DNA of 64,000 nt from Ruminococcus sp. (GTDB lineage: Bacteria > Bacillota > Clostridia > Oscillospirales > Ruminococcaceae): NCBI GenBank assembly GCA_017484095.1, contig JAFUTU010000018.1, positions 23,476 through 87,475 on the forward strand, in the 5' to 3' direction. Under the pieces are notes generated by a model. That model saw nothing but the letters and a program-made list of their open reading frames with translations, was not told where the DNA came from and did no database searches. Below, in pieces: positions 56,485 to 64,000 of the stretch. Within the stretch, counting starts at the first letter, position 1. Every line of letters begins with the position of its first letter. The position numbers were made by a program, and so were the translations under genes.

Positions 56485-56513
56485 TCAACAACCGATAACT
56501 TAAAATTATCAAT
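56485..56513 (+). repeat. 29-bp inverted repeat, left copy (probable recombination site)
   Basis: The repeat begins TCAACAACCGATAAC and ends TTAAAATTATCAAT. Its exact reverse complement is at 60155-60183. Internally GATAA and TTATC face each other around a 7-base centre (cttaaaa), which is the layout of a tyrosine-recombinase core. It ends at the first bases of the SHMT-like reading frame. Confidence 0.85.
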
Positions 56514-56532
56514 GATATGGGGTGAAAGAGAA

Positions 56533-57759
56533 TTGTATAGACTAAACAATTTTTTAGGTGAGAGATTTGAAAGAATACAGACAATTATCGATAGCGAATA
56601 TGGAAACATTAATTCTTATATCAATCTTATTGGAAGTGCAAATTATGCATTCCCATCAGTTTTAAAAGCACTTGATACTCCTTTTAACCTAAATCCTCTA
56701 GAAGGATCTCGAGGAAAACGATATTTCCCAATGAGCCGAAATATAGATGAATTAAATAATTTGGGAGAAGAATTACTAAACGAATTATTCAAGACTCAAA
56801 ATTACTATGCAAATTTTGAACCTTATTCTGGTACACAAGCTAATCACATAGTATATCAAGCGATTCTATCTAACGACGACAAAGTTTTAGCCATGTCGCC
56901 ACGTTCAGGAGGTCATGTTTCTCATAGTTTGTACTTAAAACAACATTATAACTTATTGGAATATGACATTACATCTAACGAAGAGATTGATTATGATGTA
57001 ATATATAAAATTTGTCTATTGGAAAGGCCAAAACTATTAATAGCAGGGTATAGTTCTTATCCAAGAGCCGTTGATTATGCGATTTTAGGAAACATATGCA
57101 AAAAAACGGGAACATTATTGTTAGCCGATATATCTCATACTGCAATATATATTATGGCGGATACACATATTAGTCCTTTTGAACATGCGGATTTTGTTAC
57201 TTTTACCACTCATAAAACAACACGAGGAATTCGTGGTGGAATTGTAATGTGTAAAAAGAAATTTACTAATGATATTAATAGGGCAATATTTCCAATTGAG
57301 CAAGGTGCACCCAAATTTAATGAAGTCCTTGCTAAATTAATTATGTTATATGAATTAAAAGAAATTGATATTAACGAATATGTAAATACGATAATGAAAA
57401 TTTCGCAAAAATTTGTAGAAATTTTTGTTTCATATGGAATAAAAATATACACATCCGGAACAGATACTCATCTTATACTAATCGACTTACGTAACGAAGA
57501 GATTACGGGGCAACAATGTGAGAGTTTACTATGTCAAGAACATATCTTAGTGAATAGAAATCAATTACCTAATGATAAAAGAAATGCATTTGATGCTTCA
57601 GGAATCAGACTAGGTGTATTAACTTTAGCAACCATAAATATGAGTTGTAATGACTATAGTTCTGTCGCTGAGATAATAGCTCAAACAGTAGTAAAAAAAC
57701 AAATCGTTGATAATTCAACCGCCATTGAGATAATGAAGAGATATAACATTGTTAATTAA
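56533..57759 (+). CDS. SHMT-like pyridoxal-phosphate enzyme
   Basis: About 408 residues of the serine hydroxymethyltransferase family, fold type I. The Schiff-base lysine is in FTTHKTTRGIRGG, the cofactor Asp and His in LLADISHTA, and EPYSGTQANHIVYQAIL and SPRSGGHVSHSLYL match the SHMT active site. Divergence from housekeeping GlyA is clear, so a specialised aldol or hydroxymethyl transfer is possible. The start is probably TTG at 56533 (ggggtgaaagagaa upstream); an ATG at 56512 lies in the inverted repeat without a site. The gene is AT-rich and overlaps the next gene tail to tail by four bases. Confidence 0.8.
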   Translation: MYRLNNFLGERFERIQTIIDSEYGNINSYINLIGSANYAFPSVLKALDTPFNLNPLEGSRGKRYFPMSRNIDELNNLGEELLNELFKTQNYYANFEPYSGTQANHIVYQAILSNDDKVLAMSPRSGGHVSHSLYLKQHYNLLEYDITSNEEIDYDVIYKICLLERPKLLIAGYSSYPRAVDYAILGNICKKTGTLLLADISHTAIYIMADTHISPFEHADFVTFTTHKTTRGIRGGIVMCKKKFTNDINRAIFPIEQGAPKFNEVLAKLIMLYELKEIDINEYVNTIMKISQKFVEIFVSYGIKIYTSGTDTHLILIDLRNEEITGQQCESLLCQEHILVNRNQLPNDKRNAFDASGIRLGVLTLATINMSCNDYSSVAEIIAQTVVKKQIVDNSTAIEIMKRYNIVN

Positions 57760-60134
57760 TACCTCCAATGAGGAGACGGACCTAGCATTAGTATGGTATT
57801 TTTGTTTGCATAATTATTTGAAATAAATAATCCGTATTTTTTATAATCTCCTGGATAATCATTTAAATTTGCTCCACATTCGTTTAAAGCGCAAATATTA
57901 TATTTGTACAAAAGTTTCAACCACGGATCCGGAAAGTTTAGTGCCTTATGGTAGTTTATGTCTAAAGCACTTATACATTCTTCAACTGAAAATTCGTTCG
58001 ATAAATATTTGAGTATTATACAATTACATTCGAACTTTAATATATCAAAGGTTAAATTACTAGGCATTTCTTTCTTTGCAATTGAAAAATACCTCTGTGC
58101 TGAAAAATAATCTCTTAAATACATATAAGTAATACCAAGGTTCATAGCCGATTGGTATATTTCATTTGAGCGTATTTCGTGCATACCCTCGAAAGATTTA
58201 GTAAGATGTTTTTGGGCAATATCAAGGAGTTTGTTATCTGTCCCTTTACTTTCATATAAATACACAATCCCTAAATTGTTAAGACATGTTAGTGTGGCAA
58301 AATTGTTATTAATTGAACAAAAATATTTTTCTGCTTCCTCAATATTCTTTTTTGCTGTTAAGAAATCAAATAGATGACCTGTGTTGCGTAAAATAATATA
58401 ATAGTAATCTAAATCTATATATTGTCCAACAGAAAATCGTTGAGTTATAGTTTTTATATGTTTAACGCATTCTTCATCTAATCTTTTGTGTTGTAAAGCA
58501 TTGATAAGTATGCTCCAATTTTCATAAGAATTTAGGTTATCATTAATTGTGTTTATAGCCTCATCATAATGGTATGTTTGTAATAGATACTTTGCTTTAA
58601 AACTATTGACATTATAATAATCCTGAAGTGTTTTGCATGAGGTTAGACCGATTTCAAAGTTACTAGTTTTTTGACAAGAATCGAGAATTTGTATAATGGT
58701 TTTCAAGGGAAGGAAAACAATAATCTGATCTGGATTCGGGCACATTTCAACAAGTTTACAATAAAATCGGCAGACTAAAAGATAGTTATAATCAGAATAA
58801 ATAATGTCAATATATTTTTCAAACAATCCAATGTGTTTTATAAAATCAAATTTTAAATGTAATTCCATTAGGGCATTTATGCAAAAAACGAATTCAGCAT
58901 CTGGAAGTTCATTATAAACCTTATCCATAAACAGTTTATTACAAGACGATATTAGATTTATTAAACGATTTTCTTCTAAAGGAATTTCTTTTGTCTTTTT
59001 AGCAGCTTTAATTATTTTATCATGTTGATTGAATAATATGTTATTTTCGATTATCACATATTTAGAAATTTTTAAATCATTTATACTTCTAATAACTTCA
59101 TTTTCTGTACAAGAATGATTATATAATATTATTTGTTTAACAAAATCGATGCTTATTCCATCATCAAAAATAGCTGTTAAATCTATAATATCTTTTTTTA
59201 TCTCATCCAACGATAACAATCCGTTTATAATTGGAGAATACTCAAATTCAATATCAGGATTACAATTCAATTGAAAAAACATTTCGTCTATCTCGCGAAA
59301 ATTTCCGTTGCTAACTAAAGAATAATATGTGTCAATATCACTTAATATTTTCATCCTTAGTTCATCGGTTAGCGTCAAATCGCAAATCTTCTTAAATTCT
59401 TTTTTTGTAATATTTGTAATTCTATATGCTTTATTGTTAAAATAAAAAGAATATTTTGATAATAGTCCTTTTCTTATTTCTTCATTTTTGTTAAGTGTAT
59501 ATGCAGAAATAATAGAAACATTTTTTGAAAACTCAGAAACAGCACTTCTAAATGAATCGATGATGTCAATTGGAAGTGTTTGAATATTATCAAATATAAA
59601 AAGAATATCTCCTTTATTACTATGCCATTTTAGATAGTCATAGAATATAGTTGTATTGTTTTGATATTCACAGTTCACTTTATCAATACATTCAATATCG
59701 AAAATCTGTGAAAGTGTTACTCCTATTGTAGGTATCAAAGCTAATGAAGAGATAATCGTCTTCTTTATATTATTTTTTACAGATACCACATATTTACTGT
59801 CTTCTAAAAAACGTAAAAAGGTTTTATCTTTTGCAATAAAATCAGTTGTACGCTGGTTAGTGCCACGACTTTGTAGTACTTTATATATTAAATAATTATA
59901 GAATAAATCATTATCTATTTCATTTGGTAATCTTTTAAAGTCACACCAAATAATGGTATTCTTATCAAACATTTCGGATGAAACAATACGATTTAGTAAA
60001 TATGTTTTTCCACATCCGGATTGACCGTATAATCCGATATTAAAAGAACATCTTTGTTCTTTTATATAGTTCAATATATCAATTTCTTCTTGCCGCTCAA
60101 AATGAGCAATCCTATTTTTCAATACTTCAGGCAT
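57756..60134 (-). CDS. STAND-type P-loop ATPase with TPR-like C-terminus
   Basis: A 792-residue protein. Residues 1-30 precede a P-loop (GLYGQSGCGKTYLLNRI, about 33-50), with a Walker B-like ILFIFDNIQTL near 185 and a winged-helix-like region around 300-400. The second half is helical with TPR-like repeats (CLNNLGIVYLYESKG, AMNLGITYMYLRDYFSAQRYF). This is the layout of STAND ATPases used as signal-sensing switches in regulation, defence and cell death. No effector domain is recognised. The start follows taaaggagattct, 21 bases inside the right inverted repeat. Base composition is strongly AT-rich compared with the first 55 kb. Confidence 0.75.
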   Translation of the reverse strand: MPEVLKNRIAHFERQEEIDILNYIKEQRCSFNIGLYGQSGCGKTYLLNRIVSSEMFDKNTIIWCDFKRLPNEIDNDLFYNYLIYKVLQSRGTNQRTTDFIAKDKTFLRFLEDSKYVVSVKNNIKKTIISSLALIPTIGVTLSQIFDIECIDKVNCEYQNNTTIFYDYLKWHSNKGDILFIFDNIQTLPIDIIDSFRSAVSEFSKNVSIISAYTLNKNEEIRKGLLSKYSFYFNNKAYRITNITKKEFKKICDLTLTDELRMKILSDIDTYYSLVSNGNFREIDEMFFQLNCNPDIEFEYSPIINGLLSLDEIKKDIIDLTAIFDDGISIDFVKQIILYNHSCTENEVIRSINDLKISKYVIIENNILFNQHDKIIKAAKKTKEIPLEENRLINLISSCNKLFMDKVYNELPDAEFVFCINALMELHLKFDFIKHIGLFEKYIDIIYSDYNYLLVCRFYCKLVEMCPNPDQIIVFLPLKTIIQILDSCQKTSNFEIGLTSCKTLQDYYNVNSFKAKYLLQTYHYDEAINTINDNLNSYENWSILINALQHKRLDEECVKHIKTITQRFSVGQYIDLDYYYIILRNTGHLFDFLTAKKNIEEAEKYFCSINNNFATLTCLNNLGIVYLYESKGTDNKLLDIAQKHLTKSFEGMHEIRSNEIYQSAMNLGITYMYLRDYFSAQRYFSIAKKEMPSNLTFDILKFECNCIILKYLSNEFSVEECISALDINYHKALNFPDPWLKLLYKYNICALNECGANLNDYPGDYKKYGLFISNNYANKNTILMLGPSPHWRY

Positions 60135-60154
60135 AGAATCTCCTTTAATTTTAT

Positions 60155-60183
60155 ATTGATAATTTTAAGTTATCGGTTGTTGA
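60155..60183 (-). repeat. 29-bp inverted repeat, right copy
   Basis: Exact reverse complement of 56485-56513. It lies just upstream of the STAND ATPase start. The sequences outside the two copies differ, so this is not a larger duplication, and no matching target-site duplication is visible. Confidence 0.85.
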
Positions 60184-60196
60184 CTTGCTTATTCAA
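60169..60196 (-). promoter_or_regulatory. Possible promoter half inside, half outside the right repeat
   Basis: On the minus strand TTGAAT (60191-60196), outside the repeat, lies 16 bases from GATAAC (60169-60174), inside it. At the left repeat the same -10 faces CAGTTT, a poor -35. If used, this promoter would favour whichever gene is next to the right repeat, now the ATPase. Confidence 0.3.
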
Positions 60197-60197
60197 A

Positions 60198-60283
60198 AAT
60201 CCTAATTTATAGGATCACAAACATTATTTTATCAACCACAAACAATATTAAAAACATTACAAAATCAATCTTTAATTAGGATT
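60198..60283. repeat. 10-bp inverted repeat before the recombinase gene
   Basis: AATCCTAATT (60198-60207) and AATTAGGATT (60274-60283) are 66 bases apart. A second, closer partner gives ATCCTA/TAGGAT at 60199-60214. The right copy overlaps the recombinase promoter, so it may be an operator. Confidence 0.5.
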
Positions 60284-60299
60284 AAAAAAATGGTATAAT
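60271..60299 (+). promoter_or_regulatory. Promoter of the tyrosine recombinase gene
   Basis: TTTAAT (60271-60276) and TATAAT (60294-60299) are 17 bases apart, with an extended -10 (TGg). Confidence 0.6.
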
Positions 60300-60354
60300 A
60301 AATCTATGTGTGTCTATCCAGCGCACAAATAATCATAATCCGGAGTTGATAAAA

Positions 60355-61263
60355 ATGTTTGAATATCAATTGTTTGTGGATGATTTCTTTAATTACTGTC
60401 AGTTTCACAAGAAACTTAGCGATAAAACAATCAGAGCGTACCAAATCGACATGGCTCAGTACCGTGATTTCTCAAATGAACTTACCAAAGAATCCCTTTG
60501 GAACTACATAGAATATCTAAATAAGAAGTACAAGCCTAAAACCGCAAAACGCAAGTTAGCCACACTTAAAGCGTTCATTCACTATTTACTTATGCAGGAT
60601 CTTATAGACTACAATCCCTTTGATAAGATCGAAACGATAATAAAAGAGCCGTTGCTGCTTCCTAAGACGATACCTCTTGACACGATTTCAAGACTCATAT
60701 CTTTCTCATACAAACAGATCTCGCTGGCAGAAACAGATTATCAACTAAAATGTGCGGTCAGAAATGCAGCCATTATAGAACTGCTGTTTGCGACCGGTGG
60801 CAGAGTGGCTGAAATTTGCACTCTGCACGCAGAAGATGTTGACGTTCTTGGTGGCACGGTAAAATTCTATGGAAAAGGGTCAAAGGAACGAATAATTCCT
60901 ATTGAGAATCAGGCTGTTCTTAATATTCTGAATAGATACCGTACTATGAACGAAGAAAAAATCACATTGGCAAAATACTTTTTCGTAAACAAGCTTGGGA
61001 ACAGGACCACTGAGCAGTCGGTAAGGAATATGCTGAACAGCTACTGTGCCCTTTGTGGAATCGAAATGCACATAACCCCACATATGTTCCGTCATTCATT
61101 TGCTACTTTGCTTCTTGAGGAAGATGTCGACATTCGCTATATTCAGAGAATGCTCGGTCACAGTTCAATAACTACCACTCAGATATATACTCATGTGACC
61201 TCTGCAAAACAGAAAGAAATCATAAAAACTAAGCACCCAAGAAACAAGCTTCATATTGTCTGA
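60355..61263 (+). CDS. Tyrosine recombinase (Xer-like)
   Basis: A 302-residue phage-integrase-family enzyme with an N-terminal SAM-like core-binding domain (QLFVDDFFNYCQFHKKLSDK) and a complete catalytic set: Arg150 in LFATGGRVAEIC, Lys in FYGKGSKER, His243 and Arg246 in TPHMFRHSFATLL, His269 in MLGHSS, and Tyr278 in TTQIYTHV. The size is that of XerC/XerD and of inversion recombinases. The ATG at 60355 has ggag ten bases upstream; a GTG at 60310 is possible. Its position beside the 29-bp repeats suggests it acts on them. Confidence 0.9.
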   Translation: MFEYQLFVDDFFNYCQFHKKLSDKTIRAYQIDMAQYRDFSNELTKESLWNYIEYLNKKYKPKTAKRKLATLKAFIHYLLMQDLIDYNPFDKIETIIKEPLLLPKTIPLDTISRLISFSYKQISLAETDYQLKCAVRNAAIIELLFATGGRVAEICTLHAEDVDVLGGTVKFYGKGSKERIIPIENQAVLNILNRYRTMNEEKITLAKYFFVNKLGNRTTEQSVRNMLNSYCALCGIEMHITPHMFRHSFATLLLEEDVDIRYIQRMLGHSSITTTQIYTHVTSAKQKEIIKTKHPRNKLHIV

Positions 61264-61378
61264 TTATTAGATTAATTATAGCACATTAATTGGAATAAAT
61301 CAACCTAAATGTAAAAATTAGCACGTTATATGTAATAATTAGCACTTTTACGGGATATAATTAAAAATATTAGCATAA
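61264..61378. repeat. AT-rich gap with repeated TTAGCAC words
   Basis: AATTAGCAC occurs at 61317-61325 and 61338-61346, 21 bases apart, and ATAGCAC occurs near 61278. Spacing of two helical turns could mean a protein-binding array. No gene is seen here. Confidence 0.3.
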
Positions 61379-61546
61379 AAATTGGCGATTGAACGAATAA
61401 TATTAAATCAAGACTGCGGTCGGCTGACGGAGTTTGATGATGTGCTGATACGCAAGGCGATAGAATGCATCAAGGTCATTAGCAAGACAGAGATCATAGT
61501 GATATTCAGCGGGGGCTATGAGGTAACAGTCAAAGTAGATAAATGA
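61379..61546 (+). pseudogene. C-terminal fragment of a large serine recombinase
   Basis: An open frame without a start encodes TEFDDVLIRKAIECIKVI and ends IVIFSGGYEVTVKVDK before TGA. This is the usual C-terminal end of large serine recombinases of clostridial integrative elements. Everything upstream of about 61379 is missing. Confidence 0.65.
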
Positions 61547-61557
61547 ACATAATACAT

Positions 61558-61607
61558 ATCGGTCTGCGGCTTGTCCATAACGGACAGGCGGCAGACCGAT
61601 CATTTTT
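61558..61607 (+). terminator. Terminator after the recombinase fragment
   Basis: ATCGGTCTGC (61558-61567) pairs with GCAGACCGAT (61591-61600), with an inner GTCC/GGAC stem, followed by CATTTTTTGG. Confidence 0.85.
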
Positions 61608-61623
61608 TGGGGAGGTGATAGCT

Positions 61624-62718
61624 ATTCCAAATAATTTTGACGGCATTAAGACCCGAAAGTTCGGAGTGGAGGTCGAGCTGACGGGGATAACTCGCTGTCA
61701 GGCAGCACAGGCAATGAATAGTGTTCTGAAAGGAGATATTGAGCATTATGGGCGAGCATATTATATCCGTGATGAGCAGTACAGAAGATGGAGCGTTGTA
61801 TATGACGGAAGCATAACTTCGTACAACAGGGGCGGCGGTTTAGATGATGAATACAAGGTCGAGATCAACACGCCCATTCTTGAATATGATGACATCCCTT
61901 TGCTGCAGGAGGTCATAAGGGCGGTGCGAAAGGCGGGAGGGGTCAGCGGCGCCCGGTACATGGCAGGAACGCATATTCACATTGACGGCACTGGATATAC
62001 ACCGCAGAAGCTGAGAAATCTTGTGAATATTTTTTCAAGCAAGGAGGACTATTTGTGGGAGGCCTTGCAGGTCTCATCAATGCGGGAGGGCTACTGCGGC
62101 AAGATCGACAGAGATTTTGTTGAGGCAGTCAACCGAAGAAAGCCTAAAACCAAGGAAGAATTCAGCAGGCTGTGGTACACTTACTGCGGTACACTGAGTC
62201 ATTCGTTGGGACATGGCAGCCGTTATAAAGCGCTTAATTTGCACTCATTTTTTGAAAACGGTCACTTCGAGGTAAGGTGTGCTAACGGCTCTCCTCATGC
62301 TGGTGTTTTAAGGGCAGAACTGTGTCTGATACTCGCCATAAGCAATGCGGCGATGACAAAAAAGTATTGTTCGCCTGCGGTCAGCTACAGCGATAACATG
62401 AGGTACAGTTTCAGAGTATGGCTTCTGAATTTAGGCATGATAGGCGATGAGTTCAAAAACTGCCGAATGCATCTGCTAAAGCACCTTGACGGCAATATCG
62501 CATGGCGGCACCCCGAGGACGCACTCGCGCAGAGGGAAAGACTGAGAGCAGAGCGAGAAACCGCCCGTAACGCGTGTGCGCGCCCCGTGTCGAGCGAAAC
62601 GGACGAGGTCGGGGAAACACCCGCCGAAGAAGAAAGACCCGCTGTGAGCGATTTTGACGGCGTTTCGGATGAGGACTTTTTGGCAGAGGAAACCGAGGGT
62701 CTTCTGTACCCGACATGA
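61624..62718 (+). CDS. Amidoligase-family enzyme with an abnormal start codon
   Basis: About 364 residues of the amidoligase (COOH-NH2 ligase related) family, seen in RKFGVEVELTGITRCQAAQA, YKVEINTPILEYDDIPLLQ, AGTHIHIDGTGYTP and NLHSFFENGHFEVRCANGSPHAG. Such genes, paired with gamma-glutamylcyclotransferase relatives, are cargo of integrative elements. A perfect ribosome site (ggggaggtgata) is followed at the right distance by ATT (61624) where ATG is expected. ATT can initiate rarely, but the change more likely marks decay. The body is intact, with an acidic tail. Confidence 0.8.
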   Translation: MPNNFDGIKTRKFGVEVELTGITRCQAAQAMNSVLKGDIEHYGRAYYIRDEQYRRWSVVYDGSITSYNRGGGLDDEYKVEINTPILEYDDIPLLQEVIRAVRKAGGVSGARYMAGTHIHIDGTGYTPQKLRNLVNIFSSKEDYLWEALQVSSMREGYCGKIDRDFVEAVNRRKPKTKEEFSRLWYTYCGTLSHSLGHGSRYKALNLHSFFENGHFEVRCANGSPHAGVLRAELCLILAISNAAMTKKYCSPAVSYSDNMRYSFRVWLLNLGMIGDEFKNCRMHLLKHLDGNIAWRHPEDALAQRERLRAERETARNACARPVSSETDEVGETPAEEERPAVSDFDGVSDEDFLAEETEGLLYPT

Positions 62719-62733
62719 GGGAGGTGAAGAAGT

Positions 62734-63228
62734 ATAGCAGAAAAGAAAACATATATTGCCTACGGAAGCAACATCAACCTTGAGCAGATGGCGCGGCGGT
62801 GTCCGAACGCCGAGGTCATCAGTACGGCAATGCTTGAAAACTACGAATTGGAGTTCAGGCGAGTGGCGACTGTTGTGCCAAAAGAAGGGGCGAGAGTTCC
62901 GATCCTGCTGTGGCAGATAGACGAGTAGGACGAACAGAGCCTTGACAGATATGAGGGTTTTCCAAACCTATACCGAAAGGAAGAATTTGAGGTCGAGCTG
63001 GGCGGCAGTACGATAAAGGGAATGGCTTATGTGATGAACGGCGGACAAATCTCTCCTCCACAGCCATATTATTACTTTGGCATTCTCGAAGGCTACAAGG
63101 CGAACGGCATGGATACCAAATATGTCGAAGATGCGCTGTGTCGGGCATTTGCCGCTAACGCTTGCATAGAGGACGAAGAGCCCGACTGCGGCATTGAAGA
63201 AGCCGACAGCGAAATTAATATGGGATAG
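62734..63228 (+). pseudogene. Gamma-glutamylcyclotransferase-like gene, start lost and nonsense
   Basis: The frame encodes an AIG2/GGACT-like fold: TYIAYGSNINLEQMARRCPN (the YGSN loop) and LDRYEGFPNLYRKEEFEV. The expected start after gaggtgaagaagt is ATA at 62734, and codon 65 is TAG (62926-62928) in WQIDE-stop-DEQSLDRYEGFP, where Glu is expected. Two lesions make it a pseudogene. It lies 15 bases after the amidoligase gene, the normal pairing. Confidence 0.8.
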
Positions 63229-63238
63229 AGGTGAAATG

Positions 63239-63541
63239 ATGATTTACAGGAAATTTTATATCAGCATAACTGAGAGCGATGAAATTTGCAGGACTGATTA
63301 TGAGGGGAAAGAAATAACCTGCGAGGGCTTTAATTTCGAGGTTTACCCGAAAGAAAACCGCACTCAGAAAATCGATGAGTTTTCCGCTGCGGTGGGGTTT
63401 GAGATTTTGGAAAAGAGTCTGCCCGAAGCCGAGCAGTTTGTTAAGGATCATATTGACCTCGAGGGGGCTGAACTAAAAGGATTTATTAACGAAACCTGCG
63501 AATCGGAAAGCAGAAGTCAGACCGATGGCTTGCCTATGTGA
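63239..63541 (+). CDS. Small protein of the mobile-element cargo, unknown function
   Basis: About 100 residues, beta-rich, starting MIYRKFYISITESDEICRTD and containing LPEAEQFVKDHIDLEGAELK. Proteins like this follow amidoligase/AIG2 genes in clostridial integrative elements; I believe they belong to a DUF family but cannot name it with certainty. The start after agaggtgaaatg is intact, unlike its two upstream neighbours. The C-terminal end overlaps the convergent resolvase fragment. Confidence 0.6.
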   Translation: MIYRKFYISITESDEICRTDYEGKEITCEGFNFEVYPKENRTQKIDEFSAAVGFEILEKSLPEAEQFVKDHIDLEGAELKGFINETCESESRSQTDGLPM

Positions 63542-63873
63542 GTTTTTGTTTTATTTCCTCTTGACTTGTCGAAAAAGGCGTAACAGCGTGGTTTTATGGA
63601 TGTCATCAATTTTGTGGAAGCGGTGTCCTTGCATAAAATAATGTTGATATTCCCGTTCTTAGCGTCATCAAGCAAGCGCTGCACGCCCGGTCTGTCAAAG
63701 TCGGTGCCGCTGTAACCGTCATCAATATAAATATCGTAAAGGTTCCAGCCCTGTTCCTTGACATACTTCGTGAGGATAAGTTTCTGATTTTCTATTGAAA
63801 GGGACTCGCCAGCCCTCATATCTTCTTGCGAGAGCCTAACGTAAATCCCGACATTATATATATTAAGCGTCAC
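63517..63873 (-). pseudogene. N-terminal fragment of a serine recombinase
   Basis: The first 90 residues are a resolvase catalytic domain: YNVGIYVRLSQEDMRAGES with the catalytic serine expected in SLSIENQ, then YIDDGYSGTDFDRPGVQRLL and IILCKD. After CKD the usual LSRFGR is replaced by an unrelated tail (TASTKLMTSIKPRCYAFFDK). The start would be GTG with no site. It is a truncated remnant of an integrative element. Confidence 0.75.
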
Positions 63874-63922
63874 AAATGGATAGTCCCATAAGCGACCTTT
63901 ACCGATAAAACAGAATAACCCA

Positions 63923-63971
63923 AAAAAGAGTATCGATCTCCTATAATACGGGAGACTGATACTCTTTTTAT
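63923..63971. terminator. Strong hairpin near the right window edge
   Basis: AAAAAGAGTATC (63923-63934) pairs with GATACTCTTTTT (63958-63969), with an inner CTCC/GGGAG stem. A and T runs on both sides make it bidirectional. Confidence 0.8.
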
Positions 63972-64000
63972 TTTTATTGTAAGTTTTGATCTTCCTATCC

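Noticed and set aside
56485..60183. Transposon with terminal inverted repeats
   Set aside because: No transposase lies inside and the flanks show no target-site duplication; a recombinase outside fits inversion better.

Overview
The window looks like a chromosome segment of a spore-forming Firmicute, most likely a gut Ruminococcus or related Oscillospiraceae. The evidence is a complete spoIIIA operon, an uninterrupted sigK, hrcA-grpE-dnaK-dnaJ under a CIRCE element, near-consensus sigma-A promoters, G-rich ribosome binding sites, many Ser/Thr-rich lipoproteins and a glycoside-hydrolase operon. The genus is an inference; there is no rRNA gene here.

Layout. 1-5.2 kb: asp23 (cut by the window edge) and spoIIIAA-AH, all on the minus strand. 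5.4-12.6 kb: a membrane metallophosphoesterase, a 36-residue microprotein, ilvB-ilvN-ilvC, lactate dehydrogenase, and a zinc-ribbon membrane protein whose outer domain looks like a CHAT/caspase-type protease. 12.9-18.5 kb: a beta-lactamase-family hydrolase, then a long ECF sigma factor, an efflux pump behind a leader peptide, and a HTH regulator; each of these last three ends in a copy of the same hairpin. 18.6-25.2 kb: sigK, ptsI, and a zinc-uptake operon (zur, a Cys-rich membrane protein, znuA, znuC, znuB, a lipoprotein) with Zur-like operators. 25.4-30 kb: a sodium:alanine symporter and a two-component system with two membrane proteins. 30.2-35.1 kb: heat-shock operon. 35.2-48.8 kb: lipoproteins, an SDR, valS behind a leader ORF, a DUF975/CmpB-like membrane protein, an AlkD-like protein, a beta-helix lipoprotein and a transmembrane Ser/Thr kinase. 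49-54.8 kb: a GH3-GH2 operon for glycan use.

55-64 kb is an accessory region full of decay: a broken ECF sigma factor, a short transcription unit with consensus promoter and terminator, a broken response regulator, and remnants of a conjugative or integrative element (two serine-recombinase fragments; an amidoligase and a gamma-glutamylcyclotransferase relative that have both lost a normal start codon). Within it lies the most interesting locus. A 29-bp perfect inverted repeat (56485-56513 and 60155-60183) encloses two convergent AT-rich genes, an SHMT-like PLP enzyme and a STAND-type P-loop ATPase with a TPR-like C-terminus. A complete tyrosine recombinase is encoded just outside. The arrangement suggests an invertible segment that could exchange which of the two genes faces a given flanking promoter.
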